The position numbers were made by a program, and so were the translations under genes. The notes beneath the pieces are model-generated. The model was not told where the DNA came from, searched no databases, and saw only the letters and a program-made list of their open reading frames with translations. From positions 145,195 to 189,424 of the forward strand of contig MPOS01000012.1 in the NCBI GenBank assembly GCA_001896555.1: DNA of 44,230 nt, given 5' to 3'. Each line of letters opens with the position of its first letter. Position 1 is the first letter of the stretch. The stretch is from Candidatus Phosphitivorax anaerolimi. Its GTDB lineage: Bacteria; Desulfobacterota; Desulfomonilia; UBA1062. Shown here piece after piece: positions 1 through 8,246 of the stretch.

Positions 1-79
1 ATCATGGCCGTACAACGCGTAATCCCCTCATCCACCCCCACGTTCATAATGGCAGGGCAAACCTGAAGGGGCAGTGCCT

Positions 80-124
80 CTTCTTTCCTCCTTCTCAAGA
101 TAGTTCTTGATAGGATGAAAGAAG
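80..124 (-). terminator. Interrupted hairpin downstream of the permease gene
   Basis: CTTCTTTC at 80-87 pairs with GAAAGAAG at 117-124, and TCAAGA (95-100) pairs with TCTTGA (105-110) around a TAGT loop. The structure begins about 40 bases past the permease stop codon. There is no U-tract on the minus strand, so it may protect an mRNA end or be a weak terminator. The remaining sequence from 1 to 79 holds nothing firm. Confidence 0.35.
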
Positions 125-162
125 GGTAGAAATGCTTGCCCGGAATCCATACCGCTGATTCC

Positions 163-1290
163 TCACCAGACCCTTGCGAGCCTTCTGATCCCGTAATGGA
201 TAAGCACGCCGGCAGCGAAACCAAAGGCCATGTTGGTGATCAGAGAGACGGCCACCGTGACTGCCAGGGGGATCAAGTCTCTGCCAGAGCCGAATTTTCT
301 GCCGAACCCGACCAGCTGGATTCCCACCAGGAGCATCATGGCGCCGATAATGGGCCCGGGAAACAGAGCAAAGAGGTTTGCAATCGAGGTGGCAAGCAGG
401 ATCCCGAGGGCCACCTCAATCGTTCCCTCGATGATGTTCGCTCCGCCGGTGCGTGCGCCGAAGTAATACTGGCTGGCAAGCCCCCCCGCACCGTGGCACA
501 TGGGCATCCCTCCCAGAAACGGAGACACGAGGTTCATGATGCCCGTGCTCAGCGAGAGCTGGTTGACTCCCACCTCCCGCTCGGGCCAGTAGTTCTTGAT
601 CATGGCCGCGGTAACGATGATGGCGTTGGTGGCGGTCAGGGGGATCTGGGCAAAACCCGCTCCCAGCAAGCTCTCCCATACCTGGATGGGATGGAACATG
701 GTCAGGTTCGGCAGTGAGGGACCGGCAAACCCGATGCCGCTCAGCTGCCCGCGCAGGAACATGATGCCGACTCCTAAGCCGATGAGCACGATCGCTGCGG
801 GCGCATACGGGTTTTTTCTCAAGAGGAGGATGATCCCGATACACACCGCCCCCAGAACCCACGAGCCCGCGACCATCTCAAACGCCTGAGCCGCCAGAAG
901 AATACCCAGGGCCACCTGTATCCCGCGGACCACCGGCTCGGGCGTGAGCACGGCCACCCGGTCCATGACACGGGTGGCGAATATTGCCAGCCACACCACT
1001 CCCATGGAAAACCCCGCCGCATAGATCATCGAGGGCTCCCATCTCTGTGCAATGGCCACTGCAGCAATGACCTTCATGGGCTCGATGGGTATGGGGAGAC
1101 GGTAGATCAGGCCGGTCAGGATGTTCGCGAGCCCGATCGTGACCAGCAATCCCGCCGGGTTGAGCCCGCAGACCGAGATATAGCCCACTGCCAGGGGCAG
1201 CAGGGTGCCGAAATCCCCCATGGCACCCGACATTTCCCGCATGGAAAACCTGAACGGTCCGATATTCACACTCTCCCCTTTCTCATCCAT
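163..1290 (-). CDS. MOT1-type molybdate/sulfate permease
   Basis: A 375-residue integral membrane protein with about ten hydrophobic segments. The N-terminal block contains RFSMREMSGAMGDFGTLLPL, then repeated glycine-rich helices and PIPIEPMKVIAAVAIAQ near residues 66-82. These are typical of the putative sulfate/molybdate transporter family related to plant MOT1, within the SulP/SLC26 superfamily. It lacks the C-terminal STAS domain of classical SulP proteins, as MOT1 members do. Expected role: oxyanion uptake (molybdate, tungstate or sulfate) across the inner membrane. The ATG overlaps the stop of the upstream Fe-S protein gene by 8 bases, so translation is probably coupled. A molybdate or tungstate source would suit the aldehyde oxidoreductase encoded at 22.1 kb, but that link is inference; the substrate is not determined by sequence. 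Confidence 0.85.
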   Translation of the reverse strand: MDEKGESVNIGPFRFSMREMSGAMGDFGTLLPLAVGYISVCGLNPAGLLVTIGLANILTGLIYRLPIPIEPMKVIAAVAIAQRWEPSMIYAAGFSMGVVWLAIFATRVMDRVAVLTPEPVVRGIQVALGILLAAQAFEMVAGSWVLGAVCIGIILLLRKNPYAPAAIVLIGLGVGIMFLRGQLSGIGFAGPSLPNLTMFHPIQVWESLLGAGFAQIPLTATNAIIVTAAMIKNYWPEREVGVNQLSLSTGIMNLVSPFLGGMPMCHGAGGLASQYYFGARTGGANIIEGTIEVALGILLATSIANLFALFPGPIIGAMMLLVGIQLVGFGRKFGSGRDLIPLAVTVAVSLITNMAFGFAAGVLIHYGIRRLARVW

Positions 1291-2086
1291 CAGTCTTGTG
1301 AAGAGGTGCGAGTTTCCTTGCCGGATTCGTGTGCGAGCAGGGCGCCGCGCTCAGGCATTTTCCGCATACGTCGGCCAAGCCCTTCTCCTCGTGCACACGG
1401 GCGTTCTCAAGAAGGATCGAATAACAGAGATGGCGGTCAAATGAGTTCTCCTGGAGCGCCCCAGCGCGGCACTTTTTCACACACTTCAGACAGGTGCGGC
1501 CATGCCTGTGCAGACAGAATTCATAGCCGGGCCGGGCGGTGGGCTCGCATTCCCCTGAGATCACCAGGCTCCCCAGCCTCCCGCAGCATCCATTTTGGGT
1601 AATGAGCATGCGATGAACACCGAAGGTGCCGAGCCCGGCGATCCATGCAACATGACGATGAGACCAGTGACTCATGAGGCGCTCCTGATCGAAATTGTGA
1701 GTGGGCGGTATTCCGGCTGCGTTGAGGCCGTGGGCCCTCAGCAGCCCCGTGAGGTGTACGTTCAGTGAGGTGATGAGCGCATTGGTTTCCACATAGGCGT
1801 ACGCCCACTGATCCGATGCATGTCCGCCGGTTCTGTTCGATCGCATGACATCCCTCTCGAAGGGCAGGAAGTAAACCGCCACGCTCCCGGCATCGGGCAG
1901 CAGGTCCTGAGGCATGGCATGGTCCGGGCTCACCCACTGCCCGAGGCGCCCGAAGAAAGGATCGCGGGCATCGGCAAATGCGAGAAGCGGTTCCTGCCAG
2001 CGTGTCCGGAAGGCGGCTGACGACCGGGCGTCGGCCAGGAAGGAAGTGATTCCGCGGATGATGAGATCGTTCACGGGCGAGGTCAC
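1283..2086 (-). CDS. Epoxyqueuosine reductase-like 4Fe-4S protein
   Basis: About 267 residues if translation begins at the GTG at 2086. The frame stays open back to 2230, but that part lies inside the amidohydrolase gene. No start has a good Shine-Dalgarno; GTG at 2074 (MNDLIIRG...) is equally possible. The C-terminus has CLKCVKKC followed by VCGKCLSAAPC, enough for two iron-sulfur clusters. The middle part (AYVETNALITSLN, GLGTFGVHRMLIT) resembles the cobalamin-dependent QueG/reductive-dehalogenase-like fold. True QueG modifies tRNA queuosine. This protein departs from it, with a CLHRHGRTC spacing in place of a full CxxCxxCxxxCP motif, so the specific reaction is unknown. It sits between the amidohydrolase and the permease in one minus-strand unit. 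Confidence 0.6.
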   Translation of the reverse strand: MTSPVNDLIIRGITSFLADARSSAAFRTRWQEPLLAFADARDPFFGRLGQWVSPDHAMPQDLLPDAGSVAVYFLPFERDVMRSNRTGGHASDQWAYAYVETNALITSLNVHLTGLLRAHGLNAAGIPPTHNFDQERLMSHWSHRHVAWIAGLGTFGVHRMLITQNGCCGRLGSLVISGECEPTARPGYEFCLHRHGRTCLKCVKKCRAGALQENSFDRHLCYSILLENARVHEEKGLADVCGKCLSAAPCSHTNPARKLAPLHKTDG

Positions 2087-2096
2087 GGCAAACCGG

Positions 2097-3728
2097 TCAT
2101 ATCCGCAACACCCGGCCGTGCCGGGCTGTGCTGTTGTACGTGCCTTCACGGACCACATGCGCGCCGTTGATGAAGACGTGGACAATGCCTGCGGGCCTTC
2201 CAGCGGGTCTGCCGTGCCCAGGAGGAACATCTGAAATGGTGTTGGGGTCGAAAATCACCAGATCCGCTGCCTTGCCTTGTGCGATCATGCCCCGGTCTGT
2301 GATGCCGAAGCGCTGTGCAGAGGCGAGGGTGGCCCGGTTCACCGCCTGCTCCAGGCTGAAGAGCTTCCGGTCGCGGACAAGGGGCCCCAGGATGCGCGGG
2401 AAGGCCCCCTTGGCCGCCGGGTTTGGATAGCCGGTGCTCTTGATCAATGCGTCGGTTTCGAAGAGGCAGAGCTCGTGGGAGAGCATGCGTTCGATCACCT
2501 CCTGCATCCCGGGCTCGCCGCTGTAGGTATGGAAGAGCATGAGGGCCGAGCCCCTGCTCTCCTCGCTCAGGCGCAGGAATGCATCGAAAGGCGGCATGCC
2601 CCACCGCCCGGCGACCTCGTCCATGGTGAGGCCGGCCAGGTCTTCCATTCCGGGAACAGCGGGGTCCATGATCTGGAAATCACGGTAGGTAAATCCCAGC
2701 AGGGCGAATCCCGCTTCCAACTCGGCCTTCAGGTGCATGCGGGAGACCCTGCTCCGGTAGGCCTGGGGCACCCTGGCGAGGAACCAGAACGGCAGTACCA
2801 CATTGATCGTCGTATTTCCGCAAGTGTAGGGGAAGGCATCGAACATGACATCGACGCCACGGCTGCAGGCGTCCTCAATCAGCTTCAGGGCCTTACGCGA
2901 AGACCCCCAGCTCCTTCTGCCCACGAAAACGAAGTGCGACAGCTGCAGGGTGACACCGGTTTTTTCTGCGATGTCGATCATTTCCTGCAGAGCGAGCAGG
3001 TTGTGGGCCTTGAGCGTCATCAGCGGGTAGGTGGGGGATAGAACGCTCAGCGCCTTGAGGTGCACAGTCACCGGACGTCCGTATTCGGATGCCACCCGGC
3101 AAAATGCCTCGATCTCTTCCAAGGGCGAGTACATGCCCGGATCATACCCCAGACCCAGGCTCAGGCCGCAGGCCCCTTCGTCGAAGGACCTTCTCACACT
3201 GTCCAGGCAGGCGGCGAGTTCTTTGCGGATCAGAACGCCCCGCCGAGTGCGGGCACAGGCCAGGCGGATGGTGCTGTGGCCCACGAGTTCGGCGATATTG
3301 ACCACAGGCCCGGTCTGATCGAGGGTGTCCAGGAACTGACCCATGGTGCGCCAGGTAGCGTCCAGGGGCCTTTCCAGAAGAAGGTCCATGGCGGCAGGGA
3401 ATTCAGGGGTTGTCGCAGGATTGAAGGGCGCGGGCGAAAATCCGCAATTTCCTGCAACGACCGTGGTGATGCCCTGCTCGGGCAGGCACGCGAGCAGGTT
3501 ATGATGATCGTGCAGGGGCAGCAGCCAGTCGGCGTGGGAATGCATGTCGATGAAACCCGGACATACCGCATGGCCCCTCGCGTCGATCACCTCGTCGGCC
3601 TGGGGAGGTGCATTGCCCGAGGGGATGACATCGGCGATCGTGTCATCGCGGATGAGCACATGGCCGTCAAAGGAGTTCCTGCCCGTGCCGTCGATGATCC
3701 TGCCGGACTGTATGAGGGTGGTGGGCAT
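2097..3728 (-). CDS. N-acyl-D-amino-acid deacylase family amidohydrolase
   Basis: A 543-residue protein of the amidohydrolase superfamily, D-aminoacylase/dihydroorotase-like. The N-terminal beta-sandwich (LIQSGRIIDGTGRNSFDGHVLIRDDTIADV) is followed by the metal motif GFIDMHSHAD with H63 and H65. The family signature GNCGFSPAPFNP follows at about 95. Further candidates for metal or substrate binding are VGHSTIRL, HLKALS, QLSHF and FETDAL. The C-terminal part (ITDRGMIAQGKAADLVIFDPNTI) rebuilds the sandwich domain. Members hydrolyse N-acyl-D-amino acids or related N-acyl and cyclic amide substrates; the exact substrate cannot be read. Start: ATG after AAGGAA. It is the first gene of a minus-strand run with the Fe-S protein and permease. 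Confidence 0.85.
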   Translation of the reverse strand: MPTTLIQSGRIIDGTGRNSFDGHVLIRDDTIADVIPSGNAPPQADEVIDARGHAVCPGFIDMHSHADWLLPLHDHHNLLACLPEQGITTVVAGNCGFSPAPFNPATTPEFPAAMDLLLERPLDATWRTMGQFLDTLDQTGPVVNIAELVGHSTIRLACARTRRGVLIRKELAACLDSVRRSFDEGACGLSLGLGYDPGMYSPLEEIEAFCRVASEYGRPVTVHLKALSVLSPTYPLMTLKAHNLLALQEMIDIAEKTGVTLQLSHFVFVGRRSWGSSRKALKLIEDACSRGVDVMFDAFPYTCGNTTINVVLPFWFLARVPQAYRSRVSRMHLKAELEAGFALLGFTYRDFQIMDPAVPGMEDLAGLTMDEVAGRWGMPPFDAFLRLSEESRGSALMLFHTYSGEPGMQEVIERMLSHELCLFETDALIKSTGYPNPAAKGAFPRILGPLVRDRKLFSLEQAVNRATLASAQRFGITDRGMIAQGKAADLVIFDPNTISDVPPGHGRPAGRPAGIVHVFINGAHVVREGTYNSTARHGRVLRI

Positions 3729-3847
3729 AGTACGGTTCCTTCAAGCAAAGATAAGGTTGTTACAATAGTATAATGCGAAAAAGCAATTATGTACAAGGTT
3801 TTGATCGCGCCCTGGTGATTTGTCCGCTCCGTTTTGGCGCAGGGTTT

Positions 3848-4384
3848 TCATTTCCAGTTGTTCTGCCCTGAACACCCCTGGATCTCCACGACATACTTCA
3901 GGACCGCGCGCGACCCTCCGCGTGCGGGGATGTTGCGCGTGCCTTTGCCTGCAAGCCGGAATCCGTTCTTTATCAGGACACGTGAAGAAGCGGGGTTTGT
4001 AAGGAATGTCTCGGCAAAGAGGCGGCGAATGCCCAGATGGGAGGCATGGGTCACGATCCGACGGATTGCCTCGGTCGCATAACCTTTACCCCGAAACGGC
4101 TTCCCGATCCAATAGCCGAGGTCGCCGTTTCCGGGTGAGTCTCCGAACCCTATGGCACCCATGAACTCGCCGCTTTGGGCATGGGTGATGGCGAATATGT
4201 GCCCTGTTTCCTGAGAGGTGTTCTGAACGATCCACTCCCGGGCCGCCTCTTCAGTGCACGGGTCGGGAATGGTCGCGGTCATACGCACCCCTGCCTGATC
4301 AGGACCCAGAAGCCTGGCAAAGTGAACCGCATCGTTGGGAATCAGGGGCCGAAGGATCAGACGAGGCGATTTCAGTATCTCCAT
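3848..4384 (-). CDS. GNAT-family N-acetyltransferase (RimJ/RimL type)
   Basis: A 178-residue protein beginning MEILKSPRLILRPLIPNDA, the usual N-terminus of the RimJ/RimL-like branch. It has the acetyl-CoA loop region GYWIGKPFRGKGYATEAIRRIV and the C-terminal NPASSRVLIKNGFRLAGKGTR. Members acetylate protein N-termini, antibiotics or small amines; the substrate is unknown. The frame is open back to an ATG at 4423, but that start has no ribosome-binding site. The ATG at 4384 has GGGAG upstream at slightly long spacing and matches the family start. Confidence 0.8.
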   Translation of the reverse strand: MEILKSPRLILRPLIPNDAVHFARLLGPDQAGVRMTATIPDPCTEEAAREWIVQNTSQETGHIFAITHAQSGEFMGAIGFGDSPGNGDLGYWIGKPFRGKGYATEAIRRIVTHASHLGIRRLFAETFLTNPASSRVLIKNGFRLAGKGTRNIPARGGSRAVLKYVVEIQGCSGQNNWK

Positions 4385-4511
4385 GGCAGTATCATCTCCC
4401 GAACTACTGGTATCATGATACATATGTCTGATTCAGGACGGCGTTTTCAAGGAGAGGACGCGATCTCTGCCATGCTGAAAGGCCGGGCCGGGCACACAGG
4501 GCGATAAATTT

Positions 4512-4745
4512 CTACTCGAAGGGGTTATATCCCGGTTCTTTGTACAGGTGCTGCCTTTTGACCAGGATATCCGGCTTGTACACCCGTTCCGGCCACTGGT
4601 CAGGATCGATCTCCTCAAAGGCTATGGACACGAATTTCTCATCGCATTGAATGATGTCGACCACATCCTGAGTTATTGCCTGGGCAAGTCGTTTTTTCAG
4701 CTCTTCTGATCTCCCGGGATAGAGCTTGACGATGACATGGGGCAT
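4512..4745 (-). CDS. 4-oxalocrotonate tautomerase-family protein
   Basis: A 77-residue protein. The ATG at 4745 is preceded by GGAGG at 7-base spacing and gives MPHVIVKLYPGRSEELKKRLAQ. Removal of Met exposes the amino-terminal proline that is the catalytic base of this superfamily. The upstream TTG at 4751 would bury that proline, so it is rejected. The body has the family beta-alpha-beta layout, with VSIAFEEIDPDQWPERVYKP in the second half. Such proteins are small oligomeric tautomerases or dehalogenases acting on enol/keto substrates. The natural substrate here is unknown. No catalytic partner gene is adjacent. Confidence 0.8.
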   Translation of the reverse strand: MPHVIVKLYPGRSEELKKRLAQAITQDVVDIIQCDEKFVSIAFEEIDPDQWPERVYKPDILVKRQHLYKEPGYNPFE

Positions 4746-4894
4746 ACGCAATCCTCCTTTTTATAACAGGTTCATAAACCACCCATACGCACTTGGCAAG
4801 GATTTGCACCTGTGCTGGAAAACACTCGGGATGCCCGGGCAGTGGGGCAGGACAGATGCGAGCCATGGTGTGTGACCCCGATATCCTGCACTCC

Positions 4895-5689
4895 TCACTG
4901 GTCGCCCGTATCTCCCGGTCTACCCGGATTTCTGAATGTGGGTTTCACCGGCCTGGGATCATGGTAACCCCACTGCTCGACATCGATGTCGTAATCCACC
5001 ATGGAAAGAAAGGTCCCCCGGCAGACCTTTTCAGCGGGAGGAGGCGCGCCTGTTTCTTCTCTGAGCCTCTGTGCCATTTCCTGCATAATCCATGCGGGAA
5101 TGCGCGCGCGCTCGGATGGATAGATATACCCGAAAATGAGGAGATGGTTGTAGAGGACCCGCCAATGCTCATCAAAGCGCCGGTCAAGGCGTTTCCAGTC
5201 CAGTCGCTCGGCGAACGTGAGCAACAGGTGTGCAACGTCGGCGCCGTCGTATCGGTCGCGGGACATGACGAATGCCTTAGACCAGATCATCTCCTCGGGC
5301 GGGATGAGTCTGGCCTCGATATCCAGGAGATCGCCTTTGCACGAATAGATGAACCATTCCTCGTCCACATTGCCGATGCCGTTGCCCGAGCCGAAGATCA
5401 CGTCCACGACGCACTCACCATGGAATGCCTTGGCTATCCAGAGTCTGTCCGTAAACTCGGTCTGAAAGCCGGCACGTTTCAGCTCATCGAGGATGTTCTC
5501 GGCATCCTGGGGATAGACGAATACATCGAGATCCTTGGTGTCCCTCACCACATGGGTATAGCACCCGAAGGCAAAGGCCCCGCCGACAAGAAACGGGATC
5601 TTCGACTGGCCCAGACGGGTCAATACCTCACGGTAGAAGTTCCGGGTGTCCGGACTGAGATACCTTTCATCCAGCAAGAACTTCTGCAT
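4895..5689 (-). CDS. Nucleotidyltransferase-fold protein
   Basis: A 264-residue soluble protein with the minimal nucleotidyltransferase signature VGGAFAFGCYTHVVRDTKDLDVFV near residues 35-58: a GG, then two acidic residues in the DLDV motif, and a third candidate acid in VVDVIFGSG. This resembles the DUF6036/AbiEii-like and MNT-like families. Some are toxins, others are stand-alone enzymes that transfer NMPs to proteins, sugars or antibiotics. No antitoxin-like partner gene lies beside it, so a toxin-antitoxin role is not supported. The metallophosphoesterase upstream is on the same strand 23 bases away and may be co-transcribed. The function is not identifiable beyond the fold. Confidence 0.7.
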   Translation of the reverse strand: MQKFLLDERYLSPDTRNFYREVLTRLGQSKIPFLVGGAFAFGCYTHVVRDTKDLDVFVYPQDAENILDELKRAGFQTEFTDRLWIAKAFHGECVVDVIFGSGNGIGNVDEEWFIYSCKGDLLDIEARLIPPEEMIWSKAFVMSRDRYDGADVAHLLLTFAERLDWKRLDRRFDEHWRVLYNHLLIFGYIYPSERARIPAWIMQEMAQRLREETGAPPPAEKVCRGTFLSMVDYDIDVEQWGYHDPRPVKPTFRNPGRPGDTGDQ

Positions 5690-5712
5690 GGTCTCTCCTT
5701 CATGAATCCCTC

Positions 5713-6480
5713 TTACTGTCCCATAGCCGTGTCGGATACAGGGCAGGAGACCTCCAGCAGCCGGAAGGGAGGGCGTTCGGGATGAAGAGCCCGAAGCAGC
5801 GGCATGGCCACATTATAGACCGGGATGTTCCTGGCAGTGTAGCCCTCGGGCATGCCCCGGTGTGCATGGCCGTGAAATACGGCGATCACGTCGAACCAGG
5901 TCAGGGGCACCTCGAGACGGCTCGATCCCAAGAAGGGCAGGATCTCGCGCGGTTCACCCTCAACGGTGGCCCGGATGGGCGAATAGTGCATCAACACGAC
6001 AAGGGGCATTTCTTCGAGCCGTGCCAGAGCCAGTTCCAGTTTCAGGGCCTCGTCCATCGCCTCCTGCACGAATTCCTTAATCGCCAGCTCTCCCCACGCC
6101 TCGAGCTGATATCTGCCGAAACCTCCCGCGAATCCCTTCACGCCTGCAAAACCGATCCCCTGGACCTGCACGGTTTCTCCATCTAAGATAGACACCCCGG
6201 CATCGCACAGGATTTGCCTGATCTCCAGCTGCTTGCCCGATTCGTAATCATGGTTTCCCAGCACGCCCACGACCGGAATCTTGACCGTGGTCGTGATTTC
6301 CCGGGCGAGAATGTGCGCCTCTTCCACGAGCCCGGTATCTGTCAGATCCCCGCACAGCAGGAGCACCTCGGCGGTTTCGGTGATATGGGCCAGAAGGGCG
6401 TGCACCACGTCCCGGTGGCTTTCGTTGCAGTGGATATCACCCACTGCCGCAACCCTCACGATCTTTTCCTCGACAGCCAT
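5713..6480 (-). CDS. Calcineurin-like metallophosphoesterase
   Basis: A 255-residue protein with the full metallophosphoesterase motif series: GDIH (D15, H17), GDLTDTG, GNHDYE, a lone histidine in VLMHYSP, and HGHAHRG near the C-terminus. These bind two metal ions and hydrolyse phosphomonoesters or diesters. No signal peptide is visible, so it is cytoplasmic. The ATG at 6480 is chosen because GGAGGG sits 7 bases upstream. The earlier ATG at 6522 directly abuts its AGGAG and would add a cysteine-rich, unlike-family extension. The closest named relatives would be in the YfcE/Icc-like group; the substrate is unknown. Confidence 0.8.
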   Translation of the reverse strand: MAVEEKIVRVAAVGDIHCNESHRDVVHALLAHITETAEVLLLCGDLTDTGLVEEAHILAREITTTVKIPVVGVLGNHDYESGKQLEIRQILCDAGVSILDGETVQVQGIGFAGVKGFAGGFGRYQLEAWGELAIKEFVQEAMDEALKLELALARLEEMPLVVLMHYSPIRATVEGEPREILPFLGSSRLEVPLTWFDVIAVFHGHAHRGMPEGYTARNIPVYNVAMPLLRALHPERPPFRLLEVSCPVSDTAMGQ

Positions 6481-6624
6481 GCACAGCCCTCCGGTATCGC
6501 AGGAGCAAATCTCCCGGTGCATCTCCTAAAGATTTCGCCGCATAACTATATAAATAACCGGCTGGAACATCGACTCAAAAAGCCTTTCTGCCGAGGGGAC
6601 CCAAAGGGGGGGGATTTTTCGGAA

Positions 6625-6638
6625 TCGCTATAAAGCGA
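6625..6638. repeat. Small inverted repeat upstream of EF-hand-like gene
   Basis: TCGCT (6625-6629) and AGCGA (6634-6638) flank ATAA, about 45 bases before the start codon at 6683. This could be an operator half-site pair or a small RNA hairpin. The rest of the 6481-6682 gap has a G-run (6606-6613) but no recognisable promoter. Confidence 0.2.
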
Positions 6639-6682
6639 ACCATGTTTGAACCCGATGGAGAAGGAATGAGGCGAATTATCGG

Positions 6683-7696
6683 ATGAAGATCCTTGATGCA
6701 GACATGATCATGAATTCTTCCCGGACGTACCGGGAAGAAAATGAAGAACGACAGAGCCTGCGGGTATGGGTCAGACGTGATTCTACTGCGGGAACCCAGC
6801 CGGCCGATCGGGTGACCATATCCGCCGGTGCCCGGTCCATGCTCCAGGAATCCGGGTGCGGGGAAGACGATCTCGCAGAAGGAATCGACCGCGAGATATC
6901 CTTAAAAAAGCTCATCGCAGAGCTGCTCTCGGGCAGAGAGATCAGGCTCCTCCGGATCGAGAAGGTCGAGAACCAGGACCCGGCTGCGGGCCGCAAAAGC
7001 GTTCGACAGGAGAATGAGCAGGGGAATGGCTGGGGGATGGAATACGAGTTTGAACATACGCACCGCGAAAGGGAGGATATGGGCTTCCGGGCCCAGGGGA
7101 TCATCCGGACGGCGGACGGCAGGGAGCTGGCCTTTTCGCTCGAGCTCGAAATGAGCCGGGAGTACATCGAGAAGAACATGCTGTCCATAAGGGCAGGTGA
7201 CGCCCCGGTCGACCCCCTGGTGATCAACTTTGACGGCAATGCTGCAGATCTCACTTCACTGAAATTCGAGTTTGATCTGGATGCCGACGGCATATCGGAA
7301 GAGATCCCCATACCCACTTCCGGCAGAGGATTCCTGGCCATTGACCTGAATAACGACGGGATGATCAACAACGGTTCCGAGCTCTTCGGGCCGACCACGG
7401 GCAACGGGTTCGACGAGCTTGCATCACATGATGCGGATGATAATGGCTGGATCGACGGGAATGACGAGATATTTCACCGGCTCCGGATCATGACCGTGGA
7501 CAGCCAGGGTGCCCAATCCTTGAGCACCCTCGATGACCGGGGGATCGGGGCCATATATCTGGGCAGGGTGTCCACTCTGTTCGATATCCGCATGGGTTCC
7601 ACCAACGAGCTCCTTGGCCGTGTCCGCTCCACCGGCGTCTACCTGAAGGAAGACGGTACTGCCGGCACGGTGCAGCAACTGGATCTTGTCACATAG
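6683..7696 (+). CDS. EF-hand-like acidic repeat protein, function unknown
   Basis: A 337-residue protein without signal peptide or membrane segment. Its second half carries acidic calcium-loop-like stretches: FDLDADGISEE, IDLNNDGMINNGSELFG, and SHDADDNGWIDGNDEIF. The same D-x-[DN]-x-[DN]-G arrangement with NGSELFG occurs in hemolysin-like, VCBS and dockerin-related bacterial proteins. The first half is charged and probably a separate domain (LEMSREYIEKNMLSIRAG). Calcium binding is inferred from motif only. It is monocistronic: the metallophosphoesterase diverges upstream and a hairpin follows. The start is uncertain; the ATG at 6683 lacks a close strong ribosome-binding site, and an in-frame ATG lies 7 codons downstream at 6704. 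Confidence 0.65.
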   Translation: MKILDADMIMNSSRTYREENEERQSLRVWVRRDSTAGTQPADRVTISAGARSMLQESGCGEDDLAEGIDREISLKKLIAELLSGREIRLLRIEKVENQDPAAGRKSVRQENEQGNGWGMEYEFEHTHREREDMGFRAQGIIRTADGRELAFSLELEMSREYIEKNMLSIRAGDAPVDPLVINFDGNAADLTSLKFEFDLDADGISEEIPIPTSGRGFLAIDLNNDGMINNGSELFGPTTGNGFDELASHDADDNGWIDGNDEIFHRLRIMTVDSQGAQSLSTLDDRGIGAIYLGRVSTLFDIRMGSTNELLGRVRSTGVYLKEDGTAGTVQQLDLVT

Positions 7697-7736
7697 GGGC
7701 AGTCCCACCATATGCGCGAAACCGGCGATACCCCAA

Positions 7737-7763
7737 GGCGCCGGGACGAAAAGCCTTTTTCAA
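7737..7763 (+). terminator. Probable intrinsic terminator after the EF-hand-like gene
   Basis: AAGGC (about 7737-7741) pairs with GCCTT (7753-7757) and the stem runs straight into a T-tract. An alternative, slightly upstream pairing CCGGCG/CGCCGG overlaps it. It lies about 40 bases after the stop codon at 7696. A second weaker repeat, CCCTTAA (7767-7773) with TTAAGGG (7785-7791), follows. Confidence 0.45.
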
Positions 7764-7995
7764 TTACCCTTAATGAGTCTGTTTTTAAGGGAATATATTG
7801 TTATTTTGGCAATAGGAAATCCTGTAGCTCATAAACCCATGCAGCTGGGAATTCTCCTGAGACTGAGCCGTGATATTCCCCTTTGATCACAATACTGGGT
7901 GTTTCGTACCTTGACGGGCTCATGCGGCCGTGACCGGCCTCCCTGGCGTTTGAGAACTCTCACCTGCCATTGATTATCAAATCACCTGATTCATC

Positions 7996-8024
7996 TTGAC
8001 AGATATTTTCTCAGAATATATTTT
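7996..8024 (+). promoter_or_regulatory. Sigma-70-type promoter for the thioesterase/acyl-CoA dehydrogenase genes
   Basis: TTGACA at 7996-8001 is followed by exactly 17 bases and TATTTT at 8019-8024 (or TATATT at 8017-8022). The spacer contains an imperfect dyad (ATATTTTCT and AGAATATAT) that could be an operator. It predicts a transcript start near 8031 and a leader of about 215 bases. Confidence 0.5.
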
Positions 8025-8030
8025 GTAAAA

Positions 8031-8246
8031 AAGTAAATGAATGATGCCTGAGTTGTTTTGAGCGGGGAACAGGAGGCAGGCGGTTTCCCAGTGCCTCCTG
8101 AGAGTGAAGTTCAGCAGAACGGGACGATCCACGGCTTTTTTGTCATTGTTTCATGGAACGGCGGGCTGGAGTGCGGATGCAGGCGGGTAGCCCGCATACA
8201 ATAAGGCCTACCGGCGCATAGGCGCGGTCAAGGGAGGATAGGCAAG
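8031..8246 (+). other. Long structured 5' leader
   Basis: The roughly 215 bases between the predicted transcript start and the thioesterase gene contain several inverted repeats. The best is CAGGAGGCA (8070-8078) with TGCCTCCTG (8092-8100). GTTC-AGCA-GAAC follows, then a T-run after CCACGGC (about 8141), then GCGGG-TAG-CCCGC near 8186. The hairpin plus T-run could be an attenuator. I cannot match it to a known riboswitch class. Confidence 0.3.

Noticed and set aside
136..717. 193-codon plus-strand frame opposite the permease gene
   Set aside because: It is the antisense shadow of a clear membrane protein, with His/Gly/Asp-rich artefactual composition.
4895..6480. Toxin-antitoxin pair made of the nucleotidyltransferase and metallophosphoesterase genes
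   Set aside because: The neighbour is a phosphoesterase of full length, not a small antitoxin, and no HEPN or AbiEi-like gene is present.
7710..7756. Resemblance to a c-di-GMP-I (GEMM) riboswitch: GCGAAACC, then GGGACGAAAAGCC after a CCGGCG/CGCCGG stem
   Set aside because: The conserved GCAAACC and GGACGCAAAGCC elements are altered and the required second helix with the GGTAGC...GGTTACC part is absent; it lies downstream of a gene and reads better as a terminator.
7686..7886. 66-codon frame after the EF-hand-like gene
   Set aside because: It overlaps the stop region and two hairpins and has no protein-like composition or start signal.
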